Source: Pseudomonas sp. Leaf58 (GTDB lineage: Bacteria; Pseudomonadota; Gammaproteobacteria; Pseudomonadales; Pseudomonadaceae). Taken from it: DNA of 64,000 bases. How positions within the stretch are numbered: position 1 is the first letter of the stretch; each line of letters opens with the position of its first letter. Below the pieces are notes generated by a model, which saw only the letters and a program-made list of their open reading frames with translations, was not told the origin of the DNA and ran no database searches. Where the stretch lies: positions 1,307,501 to 1,371,500 of the forward strand of contig NZ_CP032677.1 of the NCBI RefSeq assembly GCF_003627215.1, read 5' to 3'. Below are positions 24,598 to 34,177 of the stretch, in pieces. A program made the translations under genes and the position numbers.

Positions 24598-27500
24598 ATG
24601 GCCAACAGCGAAGTACGCAGCGTTTGCCCCTATTGCGGCGTCGGCTGCGGCATCGTCATGAGCGTCGCCGATGGCAAGGTCGGCAAGATCAGCGGCGACA
24701 AGCAGCACCCCAGCAACTTTGGCCGCCTGTGCACCAAAGGCCTCACCGCGCACCTGCCGCTGGCTGCCGCCGGGCGCATGGAAGATGCCTATGTGCGCCA
24801 GCAGCGCAGCCAGCAGCCGGCGCGCACCGCTATCGACCAGGCCATCGCCGATGCCGCCGCCCGCCTGCGCGGCATCATCGACCAGCACGGCCCCGACGCC
24901 GTGGCGCTGTATGTGTCCGGGCAAATGTCGCTGGAGGCCCAGTACTTGGCCAACAAGCTGGCCAAGGGCTTTATCCGTACCCGCCACATCGAGTCCAACT
25001 CGCGCCTGTGCATGGCCAGCGCCGGCAGTGGCTACAAGCTGTCGCTTGGCGCCGACGGCCCACCCGGCAGCTACCAGGACTTCGAGCACGCCGAGGTGTT
25101 CCTGGTGATCGGCGCTAACATGGCCGACTGCCACCCAATCCTGTTCCTGCGCCTGCTCGACCGGGTCAAGGCTGGCGCCAAGCTCATCGTCGTCGACCCA
25201 CGGCGCAGCGCCACCGCCGACAAGGCCGACCTGTTCTTGCAGGTGCGCCCTGGTAGCGACCTGGCCTTGCTCAACGGCTTGCTGCACTTGCTGCAGCGCA
25301 ACGGCCACACCCACCCCGGTTTCATTGCCCGCCACACCGAAGGCTGGGACGAGTTGCCGGCATTTCTTGATGACTACACCCCGGCACGCGTGGCCGCTAT
25401 CACCGGGCTGGCCGAGGCCGACATCCTCAAGGCCGCTGAGTGGATCGGCACTGCCAGCAACTGGATGAGCTGCTGGACCATGGGCCTGAACCAGAGCATC
25501 CACGGCACCTGGCACACTAACGCCATCTGCAACCTGCACCTGGCCACCGGCGCCATTTGCCGTCCCGGCAGCGGGCCTTTCTCGCTGACCGGCCAGCCCA
25601 ACGCCATGGGCGGCCGCGAGATGGGCTACATGGGCCCGGGCCTGCCCGGCCAGCGCTCGGCGCTGGTGGCAGAGGATCGCGCCTTCGTCGAGGGGCAGTG
25701 GCGCTTGCCGCCGGGCAGCCTGCGTAGCGAAGGCGGCGAGGGCACCATTGCGCTGTTCGAGCAGATGAAGGCTGGCGAGGTGAAAGCCTGCTGGGTCATT
25801 TGTAGCAACCCGGTAGCCAGCGTCGCTAACCGCCAGCAAGTGATCGACGGCCTGCGCCAGGCCGAGCTGGTAATTACCCAGGATGCCTTCCTCGACAGCG
25901 AAACCAACCGCTACGCCGATATCCTCCTGCCGGCTGCGCTGTGGGCCGAAGGCGAGGGTGTGATGATCAACAGCGAGCGCAACCTGACCCTGATGCCCCG
26001 CGCCGTCGAACCGCCAGGGCAGAGCCTGCCGGACTGGCAGATCATTGCCCGGGTCGCCTGCGCCATGGGTTACGCCGACGCCTTCGACTACCCTGATGCC
26101 GAAGCGGTGTATGAGGAAATCCGCCGCTTCCACAACCCGGCAACCGGCTACGACCTGCGGGGCATTGGCTATGCCGAACTGCGTGAGCAACCACGCCAGT
26201 GGCCCTGCGCGCCAGGCCGCGACACCCCACGCAGCCCGGTTCGCTACCTCAACGATGGCAACAGCCAGGCGCTGCGGCAAGACGCCCAGGGTGGCTGCCC
26301 GGCGCTGGCCTTTCCCACCGCCAGCGGCAAGGCGCGCTTCTTCGCCCGGCCCTGGTTGCCCGCGCCGGAGTTGCCGAATGACGACTACCCCATTGTGCTC
26401 AATACCGGCCGCGTGCAGCACCAGTGGCACACCCTGACCAAGACCGGCAAGGTGCCGGCGCTGAACAAACTGGCGCCCGGCCCCTTCGTCGAAATTCATC
26501 CTGAAGACGCTGCGCGGCTGGGCATTGCCGAAAAGGACCAGGTAGCCATTCGCTCGCGCCGTGGCCAAGCCGTGCTGCCCGCGCGCATCAGTGACCGCGT
26601 GCTGCCGGGCAACTGCTTCGCCCCGTTCCATTGGGGCGACCTGTTTGGCGCGCAACTGGCGATCAACGCCGTCACCTGCGATGCGGTTGACCCGCTATCG
26701 CTGCAGCCGGCCTTCAAACACTGCGCGGTGGCCTTGCAACGGGTTGCCGGCGAACGTATCGACGCCCTTGAACTGGGCGCCACCGCCCCCCTGCCGGAGC
26801 CAGCCCGCATGCCCACCGCCACCCTGTCCCGTCTGCTTGGCCTGGATACCCTGCCAGCGCCGGTACTGGCCGAGCAGGAACGCCAGTACTTGCAAGGTTT
26901 CCTGCTCGGCCTGGAGCAGGCCCGTGCCGCTGGCGTGCCCAGCTTGCCGGCCAGTGCGCCGTTGGCTGCCAACTGCCGGTTGTTCGTTGATGGCTTGCTG
27001 GCCGGGCTGTTCGCCCAGCCGGCGCTGCTCGCCGATACCGCGGTGGCGGCGCCACGGCACCAGGTGCTGTGGGCCTCGCAAACCGGCAACGGCGAACTGC
27101 TTGCCGAGCGCTGTGCCGAGCGCTTGCGCGATGCCGGCCTGGACGTGCAGCTCAATTGCATGCAAGCGCTCAGCCCGCGTCAGTTGCAGGGCGCCGCCAG
27201 TGTCCTGCTGATCACCAGCACCTTTGGCGATGGCGACGCGCCCGACAGCGCTGCCGGGTTCTGGCACGCCTTGCAGGGCGAGGAGGGTAGCCACTGTGCC
27301 GAACTGCCCTATGCCGTGCTAGCCCTGGGCGACTCCAGTTACGAGCAGTTCTGTGGCTTTGGCCGTAAGCTCGATCAGCGCCTGGCCGAGCTGGGCGGGC
27401 GACGCCTGTTGCCGCGGGTGGACTGCGAACCGGACTTCGACGAAGCCTTCGCCGCCTGGCTCGACGCGCTGCTGCCCACCCTGGGCAGTGCCGCGGCGTC

Positions 27501-28629
27501 GCCGCCGGTCAGCGCACCGGCTGCGGTGGCGCCCTACAACAAGCAGCAACCCTGGGCCGCCACCTTGCTGGAGAACCGCCTGCTTAACGGCCCGGGTGCC
27601 AGCAAAGAAACCCGGCAGCTGGTGTTTGACCTGAGCGGCAGTGGTTTCACCTATGCCGCTGGTGATGCCTTGGGCGTGTGGCCGCGCAACTGCCCGGCGC
27701 TGGTCGACGAACTGCTGGCGCTGATGCAGCTCGATGGCCAAGCACCGGTCGAGCTGAAAGGCCAGCCAGCCATGCCGCTGGCTGAAGCTCTGCAAGCGCA
27801 CTTGGAAATCGCCAAGGTCACCGCGCAGCAACTGCAGGCCTTCGCCGCCAACGCCCCAGACCTGCAGCGCCTGCTGCTACCTGAGTGCAAGGCCGAGTTG
27901 CACGACTGGCTGTGGGGCCGGCAGCTGGTCGATGTGCTGCGCGCCTTCCCTCAGCAGCTGTCTCTGGCCCGTTGGCTGGAGCTGCTGAAACCGTTGCAGC
28001 CGCGCCTGTACTCAATCAGTTCCAGCCCGCTGGCGCACCCGCAGCAGGTGCACTTGACCGTGTCCACGGTGCGCTATGGCGCGCGTAAAGGCGTGTGTTC
28101 AAGCTTCCTCGCCGACCGCGCGCAAGCGCTTAAGGTGGCGATTTTCCCGCAGGTGTCGAAGCACTTCCGCCTACCCGAGGACGACAGCGTGCCGCTGATC
28201 ATGGTCGGCCCCGGCACCGGCATTGCGCCGTTCCGTGCCTTCCTCGAAGAACGTGAGGCACGGGCGGCGAAAGGCAGCAACTGGCTGTTCTTTGGCGAGC
28301 AATACGCGGCCAGCGACTTCTATTACCAAGAGCAACTGCAGGCCTGGCAGGCAGCAGGGCACTTGCGCCTGGACACCGCGTTTTCGCGCGACCAGGCCGA
28401 GAAGGTCTATGTGCAGCAACGCATGCTCGAGCAGGGGGCACAACTGTGGCAGTGGCTGCAGGCGGGGGCGTACGTCTATGTGTGTGGCGATGCGCAGCGC
28501 ATGGCCAAGGATGTGGATGCGGCGTTGCGGGCGATCGTGGCCGAGCATGGCGGCATGGATGCAGCGGCGGCTGCGGCCTATGTCGAAGCGCTGGGCAGGG
28601 CCAAGCGGTATCGGCGGGATGTGTACTGA
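24598..28629 (+). CDS. nasA: Assimilatory nitrate reductase fused to CysJ-like flavoprotein reductase
   Basis: A 1343-aa fusion that should reduce nitrate to nitrite in the cytosol using its own NADPH/FAD/FMN electron chain. The N-terminal [4Fe-4S] motif is CPYCGVGC with the fourth Cys in RLCTKG (about 10-45). A molybdopterin oxidoreductase region runs to about 720. A flavodoxin (FMN) domain begins near 820 with ASQTGNGELLAE. FAD- and NADP-binding parts follow (RLYSISSSPLAHP, GVCSSFLA, MVGPGTGIAPFRAF, YVCGDAQRMAKDV). Start follows CACAGGAG. The leader has a sigma-54 promoter, hairpin and terminator. Confidence 0.95.
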   Translation: MANSEVRSVCPYCGVGCGIVMSVADGKVGKISGDKQHPSNFGRLCTKGLTAHLPLAAAGRMEDAYVRQQRSQQPARTAIDQAIADAAARLRGIIDQHGPDAVALYVSGQMSLEAQYLANKLAKGFIRTRHIESNSRLCMASAGSGYKLSLGADGPPGSYQDFEHAEVFLVIGANMADCHPILFLRLLDRVKAGAKLIVVDPRRSATADKADLFLQVRPGSDLALLNGLLHLLQRNGHTHPGFIARHTEGWDELPAFLDDYTPARVAAITGLAEADILKAAEWIGTASNWMSCWTMGLNQSIHGTWHTNAICNLHLATGAICRPGSGPFSLTGQPNAMGGREMGYMGPGLPGQRSALVAEDRAFVEGQWRLPPGSLRSEGGEGTIALFEQMKAGEVKACWVICSNPVASVANRQQVIDGLRQAELVITQDAFLDSETNRYADILLPAALWAEGEGVMINSERNLTLMPRAVEPPGQSLPDWQIIARVACAMGYADAFDYPDAEAVYEEIRRFHNPATGYDLRGIGYAELREQPRQWPCAPGRDTPRSPVRYLNDGNSQALRQDAQGGCPALAFPTASGKARFFARPWLPAPELPNDDYPIVLNTGRVQHQWHTLTKTGKVPALNKLAPGPFVEIHPEDAARLGIAEKDQVAIRSRRGQAVLPARISDRVLPGNCFAPFHWGDLFGAQLAINAVTCDAVDPLSLQPAFKHCAVALQRVAGERIDALELGATAPLPEPARMPTATLSRLLGLDTLPAPVLAEQERQYLQGFLLGLEQARAAGVPSLPASAPLAANCRLFVDGLLAGLFAQPALLADTAVAAPRHQVLWASQTGNGELLAERCAERLRDAGLDVQLNCMQALSPRQLQGAASVLLITSTFGDGDAPDSAAGFWHALQGEEGSHCAELPYAVLALGDSSYEQFCGFGRKLDQRLAELGGRRLLPRVDCEPDFDEAFAAWLDALLPTLGSAAASPPVSAPAAVAPYNKQQPWAATLLENRLLNGPGASKETRQLVFDLSGSGFTYAAGDALGVWPRNCPALVDELLALMQLDGQAPVELKGQPAMPLAEALQAHLEIAKVTAQQLQAFAANAPDLQRLLLPECKAELHDWLWGRQLVDVLRAFPQQLSLARWLELLKPLQPRLYSISSSPLAHPQQVHLTVSTVRYGARKGVCSSFLADRAQALKVAIFPQVSKHFRLPEDDSVPLIMVGPGTGIAPFRAFLEEREARAAKGSNWLFFGEQYAASDFYYQEQLQAWQAAGHLRLDTAFSRDQAEKVYVQQRMLEQGAQLWQWLQAGAYVYVCGDAQRMAKDVDAALRAIVAEHGGMDAAAAAAYVEALGRAKRYRRDVY

Positions 28630-28676
28630 ATGCACCGCGATGGGGTGTTGTGCACTGTGAATGTGCATGGCCTGTG

Positions 28677-28761
28677 CCGGCTTCTTCGCGGGCAAGCCCG
28701 CTCCTACCAGTGCATGACGCTGCGCAGACCGTTGTAGGAGCGGGCTTGCCCGCGAAGAGGG
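28677..28761. repeat. REP inverted pair between nasA and nirB
   Basis: Units at 28677-28709 and 28731-28761 in opposite orientation. They separate the nasA transcript from the nirB promoter. Confidence 0.9.
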
Positions 28762-28779
28762 CAGTACAGGCAACCCAGT

Positions 28780-28795
28780 TGGCACAGTCCCTGCT
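28780..28795 (+). promoter_or_regulatory. Sigma-54-type promoter of nirB
   Basis: TGGCAC-AGTCC-CTGCT; the TGGCAC half is exact and GG (28781-28782) and GC (28793-28794) are 10 bases apart. Transcription would begin near 28807. nirBD thus has its own promoter and is not only read through from nasA. Confidence 0.75.
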
Positions 28796-28820
28796 TTATC
28801 CCAGCAACAACAAAGCCCAC

Positions 28821-28836
28821 TGATCAACGGCGATCA
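28821..28836 (+). promoter_or_regulatory. ANTAR-type hairpin in the nirB leader
   Basis: TGATC and GATCA form a perfect 5-bp stem around the hexaloop AACGGC, with A1 and G4 as in NasT targets. The loop shares AACG with the nasA leader loop AACGTC. A P. aeruginosa nirB leader of this type is known to be controlled by antitermination. Confidence 0.65.
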
Positions 28837-28871
28837 ACTTGGGCCCCCTACCGTGATGAATACAGGCAAAG

Positions 28872-28906
28872 GCGCCTGGAGCTTCGGCTCCAGGCGCTTT
28901 TTTTTT
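28872..28906 (+). terminator. Leader terminator upstream of nirB
   Basis: GCGCCTGGAGC and GCTCCAGGCGC form a perfect 11-bp stem with a TTCG tetraloop, followed by nine T. It ends 16 bases before the nirB start, so an attenuator is the natural reading. Confidence 0.95.
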
Positions 28907-28922
28907 GATCGAGGATCGGCTT

Positions 28923-31475
28923 ATGAAGGCAACAGCGAGCAGCGGGCAACGAGAGCGACTGGTCATCGTCGGCAACGGCATGGTCGGCCACCATTGCGTC
29001 GAACAACTGGTCAGCCGCGGCGCCCTGCAGCGCTTCGAGGTGCACGTGTTCGGCGAAGAGCGCCAGCGCGCCTACGACCGCGTGCACCTGTCCGAGTATT
29101 TCGGCGGCAGCTGTGCCGAAACCCTGGCCCTGTGCGAGCAGGGCTTCTACGGCGACAACGGCGTGCACCTGCACCTGGGCGAAGCGGTGCTGGAAATCGA
29201 CCGTGAGCGCGCCGAAGTGGTCACCGCCGAGGGCCGCTACGGCTACGACCAGCTGGTGCTGGCCACCGGTTCCTACCCCTTCGTGCCGCCGATCGAAGGC
29301 TCCAGCGGCAATGCCCGCCTGGTTTACCGCACCCTCGATGACCTTGACGCTATCCGCGCTGCCGCCAGTGAAGCGCGCCGTGGCGTGGTAGTTGGTGGTG
29401 GCCTGCTTGGCCTGGAAGCGGCCAACGCACTGAAGTCGCTGGGCCTAGAAGCCCACGTGGTGGAGTTCGCCCCACGGCTGATGCCGGTGCAACTGGACGG
29501 CGAGGGCGGTGCTGCGCTGAAGGCGCAGATCGAAGCCCTGGGGGTGGGCGTACACCTGTCACGTGCCACCCAGTCGATCAGTGCGGGCGCAGACTACCGC
29601 TACCGCATGAATTTCGACGGCGGCGAGCACTTGGAAACCGACCTGATCGTGTTCTCGGCCGGTATTCGCCCGCAGGATGCCCTAGGCCGTGCCTGCGGCC
29701 TGGAGATCGCCGCGCGTGGCGGGGTGGTGATCGATAACCACTGCCGCAGCAGCGATCCGCGCATCTTCGCCATCGGTGAGTGCGCCTCGTGGAACGGCAG
29801 CGTGTTCGGCCTGGTAGCCCCTGGCTACAGCATGGCGCGTAACCTGGCGGCGTTGTTGATGGGCGAAGCCGCTGGCGAGTTCACCGGCGCCGACATGTCG
29901 ACCAAGCTGAAATTGCTGGGCGTGGATGTCGGCTCGATCGGCGATGCCCATGGCGCCACGCCGGGCGCGCGCAGCTACCGCTTCATCGACGAGGCCAACA
30001 GCGCCTATCGCCGGCTAGTGGTCGATGCCAGCGGCAAATACGTGCTTGGCGCAGTGCTGGTCGGTGACAACAGCTACTACGACACCCTGCTGCAGTACGC
30101 CCAGAACGGCATTACCCTGCCAGCCGACCCGGCGGCGCTGATCTTGCCGCAAGGCACTGGCGCGCCGGCCCTGGGGGCCGATGCGCTGCCCGACAGCGCG
30201 ACCATCTGCTCGTGCCACAACGTCAGCAAGGGCGCAGTCTGCGCCGCCATCGACAGCGGCTGTGGCGACCTTGCTGCGGTCAAGGGCTGCACCAAGGCCG
30301 CCAGCGGTTGTGGTGGTTGCGCGGCACTGCTCAAGCAGGTGGTCGAGCACGAGCTGAGCGCGCGTGGCGTAGCGGTGGACAAAAGCCTGTGCGAGCACTT
30401 TGCCTATACCCGCCAGGAGCTGTACGGGCTGGTGCGGGTGGAGGGCATCCGCACCTTCAACGAATTGCTCGGGCGCCACGGCAAGGGCCACGTTGGCTGC
30501 GACATCTGCAAGCCGGCAGTGGGCAACATCCTCGCCTCGTGCTGGAACCAGCCGATCATGGACCCCGCGCTGGTGCCGCTGCAGGACACCAACGACACCT
30601 TCATGGCCAACATGCAGAAAAACGGCACCTACTCGGTGGTGCCGCGTATCCCCGGCGGTGAAATCACCCCCGACAAGCTCATCGTCATCGGCCAGGTGGC
30701 GAAAAAGTACGACCTGTACACCAAGATCACCGGCGGCCAGCGCATCGACCTGTTCGGCGCTCAGCTGCATGAACTGCCGTTGATCTGGGGTGAGCTGATC
30801 GAGGCCGGCTTCGAAACCGGCCACGCCTATGGCAAGTCGACGCGCACGGTGAAGTCGTGTGTCGGCAGCACCTGGTGCCGCTACGGCGTACAGGACAGCG
30901 TCGGCATGGCGCTGCGCCTGGAGGACCGTTACAAGGGCCTGCGCAGCCCGCACAAGCTCAAGTTCGCGGTGTCTGGTTGCACCCGTGAATGCGCCGAGGC
31001 GCAAAGCAAGGACATCGGCGTGATCGCCACCGACAAGGGCTGGAACCTGTACGTGTGCGGCAACGGCGGCATGCGCCCACGGCACGCCGAACTGTTCGCC
31101 ACCGACCTCGACGACGAAACCCTGGTGCGCCTGATCGACCGCGTGCTGATGTTCTACATCCGCACCGCCGACAAGCTGCAGCGCACCTCGGTATGGCGCG
31201 AGAACCTGGAGGGCGGGCTGGACTACCTGAAGCAGGTGGTCATCGACGACAGCCTGGGCCTGGCCTGCGAGCTGGAAGCGCAGATGCAGCATGTGGTCGA
31301 CCAGTATGAATGCGAGTGGGCCAACGCCTTGAACGACCCCGAGAAGCTCAAGCGCTTCCGTACTTTCGTCAACGACCGGCGTGCCGACCCAGACGTGCAT
31401 TTCGTGCGCGAACGCCAACAACGCCGGCCTGCTGCGCCGTTGCACCTGATCCCAACCGTCGAAGAGGCTGTCTGA
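28923..31475 (+). CDS. nirB: NAD(P)H-dependent nitrite reductase, large subunit
   Basis: Siroheme enzyme of 850 aa that reduces nitrite to ammonium in the cytosol. The FAD site is at the N-terminus (LVIVGNGMVGHHC). A BFD-like [2Fe-2S] domain with CSCHNVSKG and GCTKAASGCGGC lies near 430-475. Nitrite/sulfite reductase half-domains follow, with the siroheme/[4Fe-4S] ligands CVGSTWC near 645 and SGCTREC near 683. The start at 28923 follows a GAGG. The stop overlaps nirD by one base. Confidence 0.98.
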   Translation: MKATASSGQRERLVIVGNGMVGHHCVEQLVSRGALQRFEVHVFGEERQRAYDRVHLSEYFGGSCAETLALCEQGFYGDNGVHLHLGEAVLEIDRERAEVVTAEGRYGYDQLVLATGSYPFVPPIEGSSGNARLVYRTLDDLDAIRAAASEARRGVVVGGGLLGLEAANALKSLGLEAHVVEFAPRLMPVQLDGEGGAALKAQIEALGVGVHLSRATQSISAGADYRYRMNFDGGEHLETDLIVFSAGIRPQDALGRACGLEIAARGGVVIDNHCRSSDPRIFAIGECASWNGSVFGLVAPGYSMARNLAALLMGEAAGEFTGADMSTKLKLLGVDVGSIGDAHGATPGARSYRFIDEANSAYRRLVVDASGKYVLGAVLVGDNSYYDTLLQYAQNGITLPADPAALILPQGTGAPALGADALPDSATICSCHNVSKGAVCAAIDSGCGDLAAVKGCTKAASGCGGCAALLKQVVEHELSARGVAVDKSLCEHFAYTRQELYGLVRVEGIRTFNELLGRHGKGHVGCDICKPAVGNILASCWNQPIMDPALVPLQDTNDTFMANMQKNGTYSVVPRIPGGEITPDKLIVIGQVAKKYDLYTKITGGQRIDLFGAQLHELPLIWGELIEAGFETGHAYGKSTRTVKSCVGSTWCRYGVQDSVGMALRLEDRYKGLRSPHKLKFAVSGCTRECAEAQSKDIGVIATDKGWNLYVCGNGGMRPRHAELFATDLDDETLVRLIDRVLMFYIRTADKLQRTSVWRENLEGGLDYLKQVVIDDSLGLACELEAQMQHVVDQYECEWANALNDPEKLKRFRTFVNDRRADPDVHFVRERQQRRPAAPLHLIPTVEEAV

Positions 31476-31837
31476 TGAACCTGTCCAATGCTGCTGTAAA
31501 AAGTCAAGAGAACTGGCAGGCGGTGTGCCAGGCGGATGACCTGGTGGCCGATTCCGGGGTGGTGGTGTGGCTTGAGGGGGCTCAGGTAGCGCTGTTCTAC
31601 CTGCCGGGGCAGGCGCAGCCGCTGTATGCGGTGGATAACCGCGACCCGCGCTCCGGGGCCAATATTATCGGCCGGGGGTTGGTGGGCAGTGTGCAGGGGG
31701 AACTGGTGGTGGCGGCGCCGTTGTATAAGCAGCACTTCAGCCTACAGAGCGGCGAGTGCCTTGAGGATGCCGGGCAGTGCTTGCGGGTGTGGCCGGTGCG
31801 CTTGAAGGAGGGGGCGGTGGAGTTGGCAGTGGCTTGA
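31475..31837 (+). CDS. nirD: Nitrite reductase small subunit
   Basis: Small subunit of 120 aa with a Rieske-like fold but without the Cys/His ligands of true Rieske proteins, as usual for NirD. It holds PLYAVDNRDPRSGANIIGRG and KQHFSLQSGECLED. Its ATG overlaps the nirB stop by one base, so the two are coupled. No nitrate transporter or uroporphyrin methyltransferase follows; a REP pair does. Confidence 0.95.
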   Translation: MNLSNAAVKSQENWQAVCQADDLVADSGVVVWLEGAQVALFYLPGQAQPLYAVDNRDPRSGANIIGRGLVGSVQGELVVAAPLYKQHFSLQSGECLEDAGQCLRVWPVRLKEGAVELAVA

Positions 31838-31856
31838 TATTCATCGGCAGCCCACC

Positions 31857-31949
31857 CCGGCCCTTTCGCGGGCAAGCCCGCTCCTACAAGCATCACCTCG
31901 GGCTCGCCTGCCAGATACTGTAGGAGCGGGTTTACCCGCGAAGAGGCCA
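31857..31949. repeat. REP inverted pair
   Basis: Units at 31857-31890 and 31917-31949 in opposite orientation, between nirD and the LysR gene. Confidence 0.9.
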
Positions 31950-31999
31950 GTGCAGGCGAAATACCTAACCCGCCCAGGCAATGCGTTAAGCTTGAGGCC

Positions 32000-32932
32000 A
32001 TGAACCTCGATACCCGCATCAAATACCGCCACCTGCTGTGCTTTCTGGAGATTGCCCGGCAGGGCAGCCTGGCCAGGGCTGCCGACATGCTTGCGATCAG
32101 CCAGCCGGCGATCTCCAAGACCCTCAAGGAACTCGAAGACCTGCTGGAGGCGCGTCTGTTCGCGCGCAGCCGCCAGGGCGTCGAGCTGACCCCAGCCGGG
32201 GTGCGATTCATGCGCTACGCCGGGCCCAGCGTGCAGGCCCTGCGTGATGGTGTAAGCAGCCTGCGTGGCGAAGCCCGGGCACCGTCGCAGGTGCGCATCG
32301 GTGTGCTGTCCACGGTCGAAGGCCTGCTCATGCCCGAAGTGCTGTGCCGCTTGCACCAGCGTCATGAAGCGCTGGTGATCAGTGTGGTCACCGGGGTTAG
32401 CGCGCAACTGCTTGGCCAGTTGCGCGTAGGGGAGTTGGAGCTGGTGGTCGGGCGCATGACCGACAGCCCGCAGATCCAAGGCCTGTCGTTCGAGCACCTG
32501 TACAGCGAGTCGATGAGCCTGGTGGTGCGCCCGGACCACCCGCTGCTGGCCAGTACTCCGGTGGAGCGCGCGCAGGTGGGGCGTTACCCGCTGGTGTTGC
32601 CGCCCGCCGGCACCACCATCCGCCAGCATGCTGACAGCCTGTTCGTGCAGTGCGGTATCCAGATGCCGGCCCAGCGCCTGGAAACCCTGTCACTGGCGTT
32701 GAGCCGGCGCTACCTGCTGGGCAGCGATGCAGTGTGGGTAGCACCGCGCGATGCGGTGTTGCTCGACTTGCGCCGTGGCGAACTGGTCGAACTCGACTTG
32801 GGGGTGCGCGAGCCGGGCGGTTCGGTGGGCATCTGCCGCAATGCTGCCTTGGCGCAGAGCCTGCCAGGGCAGTGGGTGTGCGAAGTGTTGCGCGAAGTGG
32901 CGGGGCAGTATCGCGAAGGTAATTACCCCTGA
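32000..32932 (+). CDS. LysR family regulator (PcaQ-like)
   Basis: A 310-aa LysR protein with a clear winged helix: FLEIARQGSLARAADMLAIS and AISKTLKELEDLLEARLF. It continues into an effector domain from about 90. The MNLDTRIKYRHLLCFLEIARQGSL beginning resembles PcaQ/GbpR types that control protocatechuate or sugar catabolism, but no pca genes are present here, so no symbol is given. Start follows GAGG. No target is obvious among the neighbours. Confidence 0.85.
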   Translation: MNLDTRIKYRHLLCFLEIARQGSLARAADMLAISQPAISKTLKELEDLLEARLFARSRQGVELTPAGVRFMRYAGPSVQALRDGVSSLRGEARAPSQVRIGVLSTVEGLLMPEVLCRLHQRHEALVISVVTGVSAQLLGQLRVGELELVVGRMTDSPQIQGLSFEHLYSESMSLVVRPDHPLLASTPVERAQVGRYPLVLPPAGTTIRQHADSLFVQCGIQMPAQRLETLSLALSRRYLLGSDAVWVAPRDAVLLDLRRGELVELDLGVREPGGSVGICRNAALAQSLPGQWVCEVLREVAGQYREGNYP

Positions 32933-33179
32933 GCACGGTGGAAGGCCCCCGCTCTGTTGGCTGGCTGCAGACTTCCCCAACCTAGCCAAGAAAACCGGCA
33001 AAACCATCCCACAGGGTCAATACTGGCCAGTGGCTGCAATGCCTTGGATGAATAAGCGTTTAACGACTGAACTTCCTTAGCAAAACCCGCTCCTATGCCG
33101 GTAGCCATTGGTCATGGCCGCCTGCTAAGCTCGCGGCTTTACCCTGATTGCCCTTATGGCGCATGAACAAGGAAATAGC

Positions 33180-33932
33180 ATGAAACAGCATCGTTTGGCG
33201 GCTGCGGTTGCCCTGGTAGGCTTGGTACTGGCTGGCTGCGATCAACAAGCCAGCAGCCCCGAGCTGAAGACTCCGGCACAGAAAGCCTCCTACGGTATCG
33301 GCCTGAACATGGGCAAGAGCCTGGCGCAGGAAGGCATGGAAGACCTTGATTCGAAAGCAGTCGCCCTCGGCATCGAAGACGCCGTTGGCAAGAAAGAACA
33401 GCGTCTCAAGGACGAAGAGCTGGTAGAGGCCTTCACCGCGCTGCAGAAGCGTGCCGAAGAGCGCCTGGCCAAGGCCAGCGAAGAAGCCGCCTCGGCCGGC
33501 AAGAAATTCCTCGAAGAAAACGCCAAGAAGCCAGGCGTGGTCACTACCGCTTCGGGCCTGCAGTACGAAGTGGTCAAGAAAGCCGATGGCCCACAGCCTA
33601 AGCCGACCGATGTAGTTACCGTCCACTACGAAGGCAAGCTGATCGATGGCAAGGTGTTCGACAGCTCCGTCGAGCGCGGCAGCCCGATCGACTTGCCGGT
33701 CAGCGGCGTGATCCCAGGTTGGGTCGAAGGCCTGCAGCTGATGCACGTCGGCGAGAAGTACAAGCTGTTCATCCCAGCTGAACTGGCCTACGGCGCGCAG
33801 AGCCCAAGCCCATTGATCCCGGCCAACTCGGTACTGGTGTTCGACCTGGAACTGATCGCCATCAAGGACCCGGCCCAGCTGCAAGGCGCAGAGCCGGAAG
33901 CTGAAGCACCCGCCGAAGCACCTGCCAAGTAA
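33180..33932 (+). CDS. FKBP-type peptidyl-prolyl cis-trans isomerase, lipoprotein
   Basis: A 250-aa envelope folding factor of the Mip/FkpA type. The signal sequence ends in a lipobox (VLAGCDQQ), so Cys22 should be lipidated. The N-terminal dimerisation part is helical (KSLAQEGMEDLDSKA to AEERLAKASEEAAS). The FKBP domain from about 125 shows VTVHYEGKLIDGKVFDSS and PIDLPVSGVIPGWVEGLQLM. The C-terminus is an Ala/Glu/Pro tail. Start follows AAGGAAATAGC. A strong terminator follows. Confidence 0.94.
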   Translation: MKQHRLAAAVALVGLVLAGCDQQASSPELKTPAQKASYGIGLNMGKSLAQEGMEDLDSKAVALGIEDAVGKKEQRLKDEELVEAFTALQKRAEERLAKASEEAASAGKKFLEENAKKPGVVTTASGLQYEVVKKADGPQPKPTDVVTVHYEGKLIDGKVFDSSVERGSPIDLPVSGVIPGWVEGLQLMHVGEKYKLFIPAELAYGAQSPSPLIPANSVLVFDLELIAIKDPAQLQGAEPEAEAPAEAPAK

Positions 33933-33949
33933 CGCTGGCCGGTCTGTGC

Positions 33950-33977
33950 AAAACGCCCCGTCATAACGGGGCGTTTT
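33950..33977 (+). terminator. Intrinsic terminator after the FKBP gene
   Basis: AAAACGCCCCG and CGGGGCGTTTT form an 11-bp stem with a TCATAA loop and a T-run. Confidence 0.95.
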
Positions 33978-34177
33978 CGTTTGTGGCGGATGGTTGGACG
34001 AACCAGCAACTGCTGATACTGTCCGAGGAAATGCAGCGTGAAGAAGTAGGACGCTTCTGACGCAAATCGTTTGCGGCATACACCCAGCGGGTGTGAAACG
34101 GTTGTGTAAAAAACGCCCGATCTGACCGGGGCCCTTGCCTGGTAGGCACCTGAGGTCAGAAATATCGCCCTGTTCAC

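Noticed and set aside
24514..26655. 713-aa reading frame on the - strand inside nasA
   Set aside because: Same artefact: the + strand encodes all expected nitrate reductase motifs, and the antisense translation has no domain.
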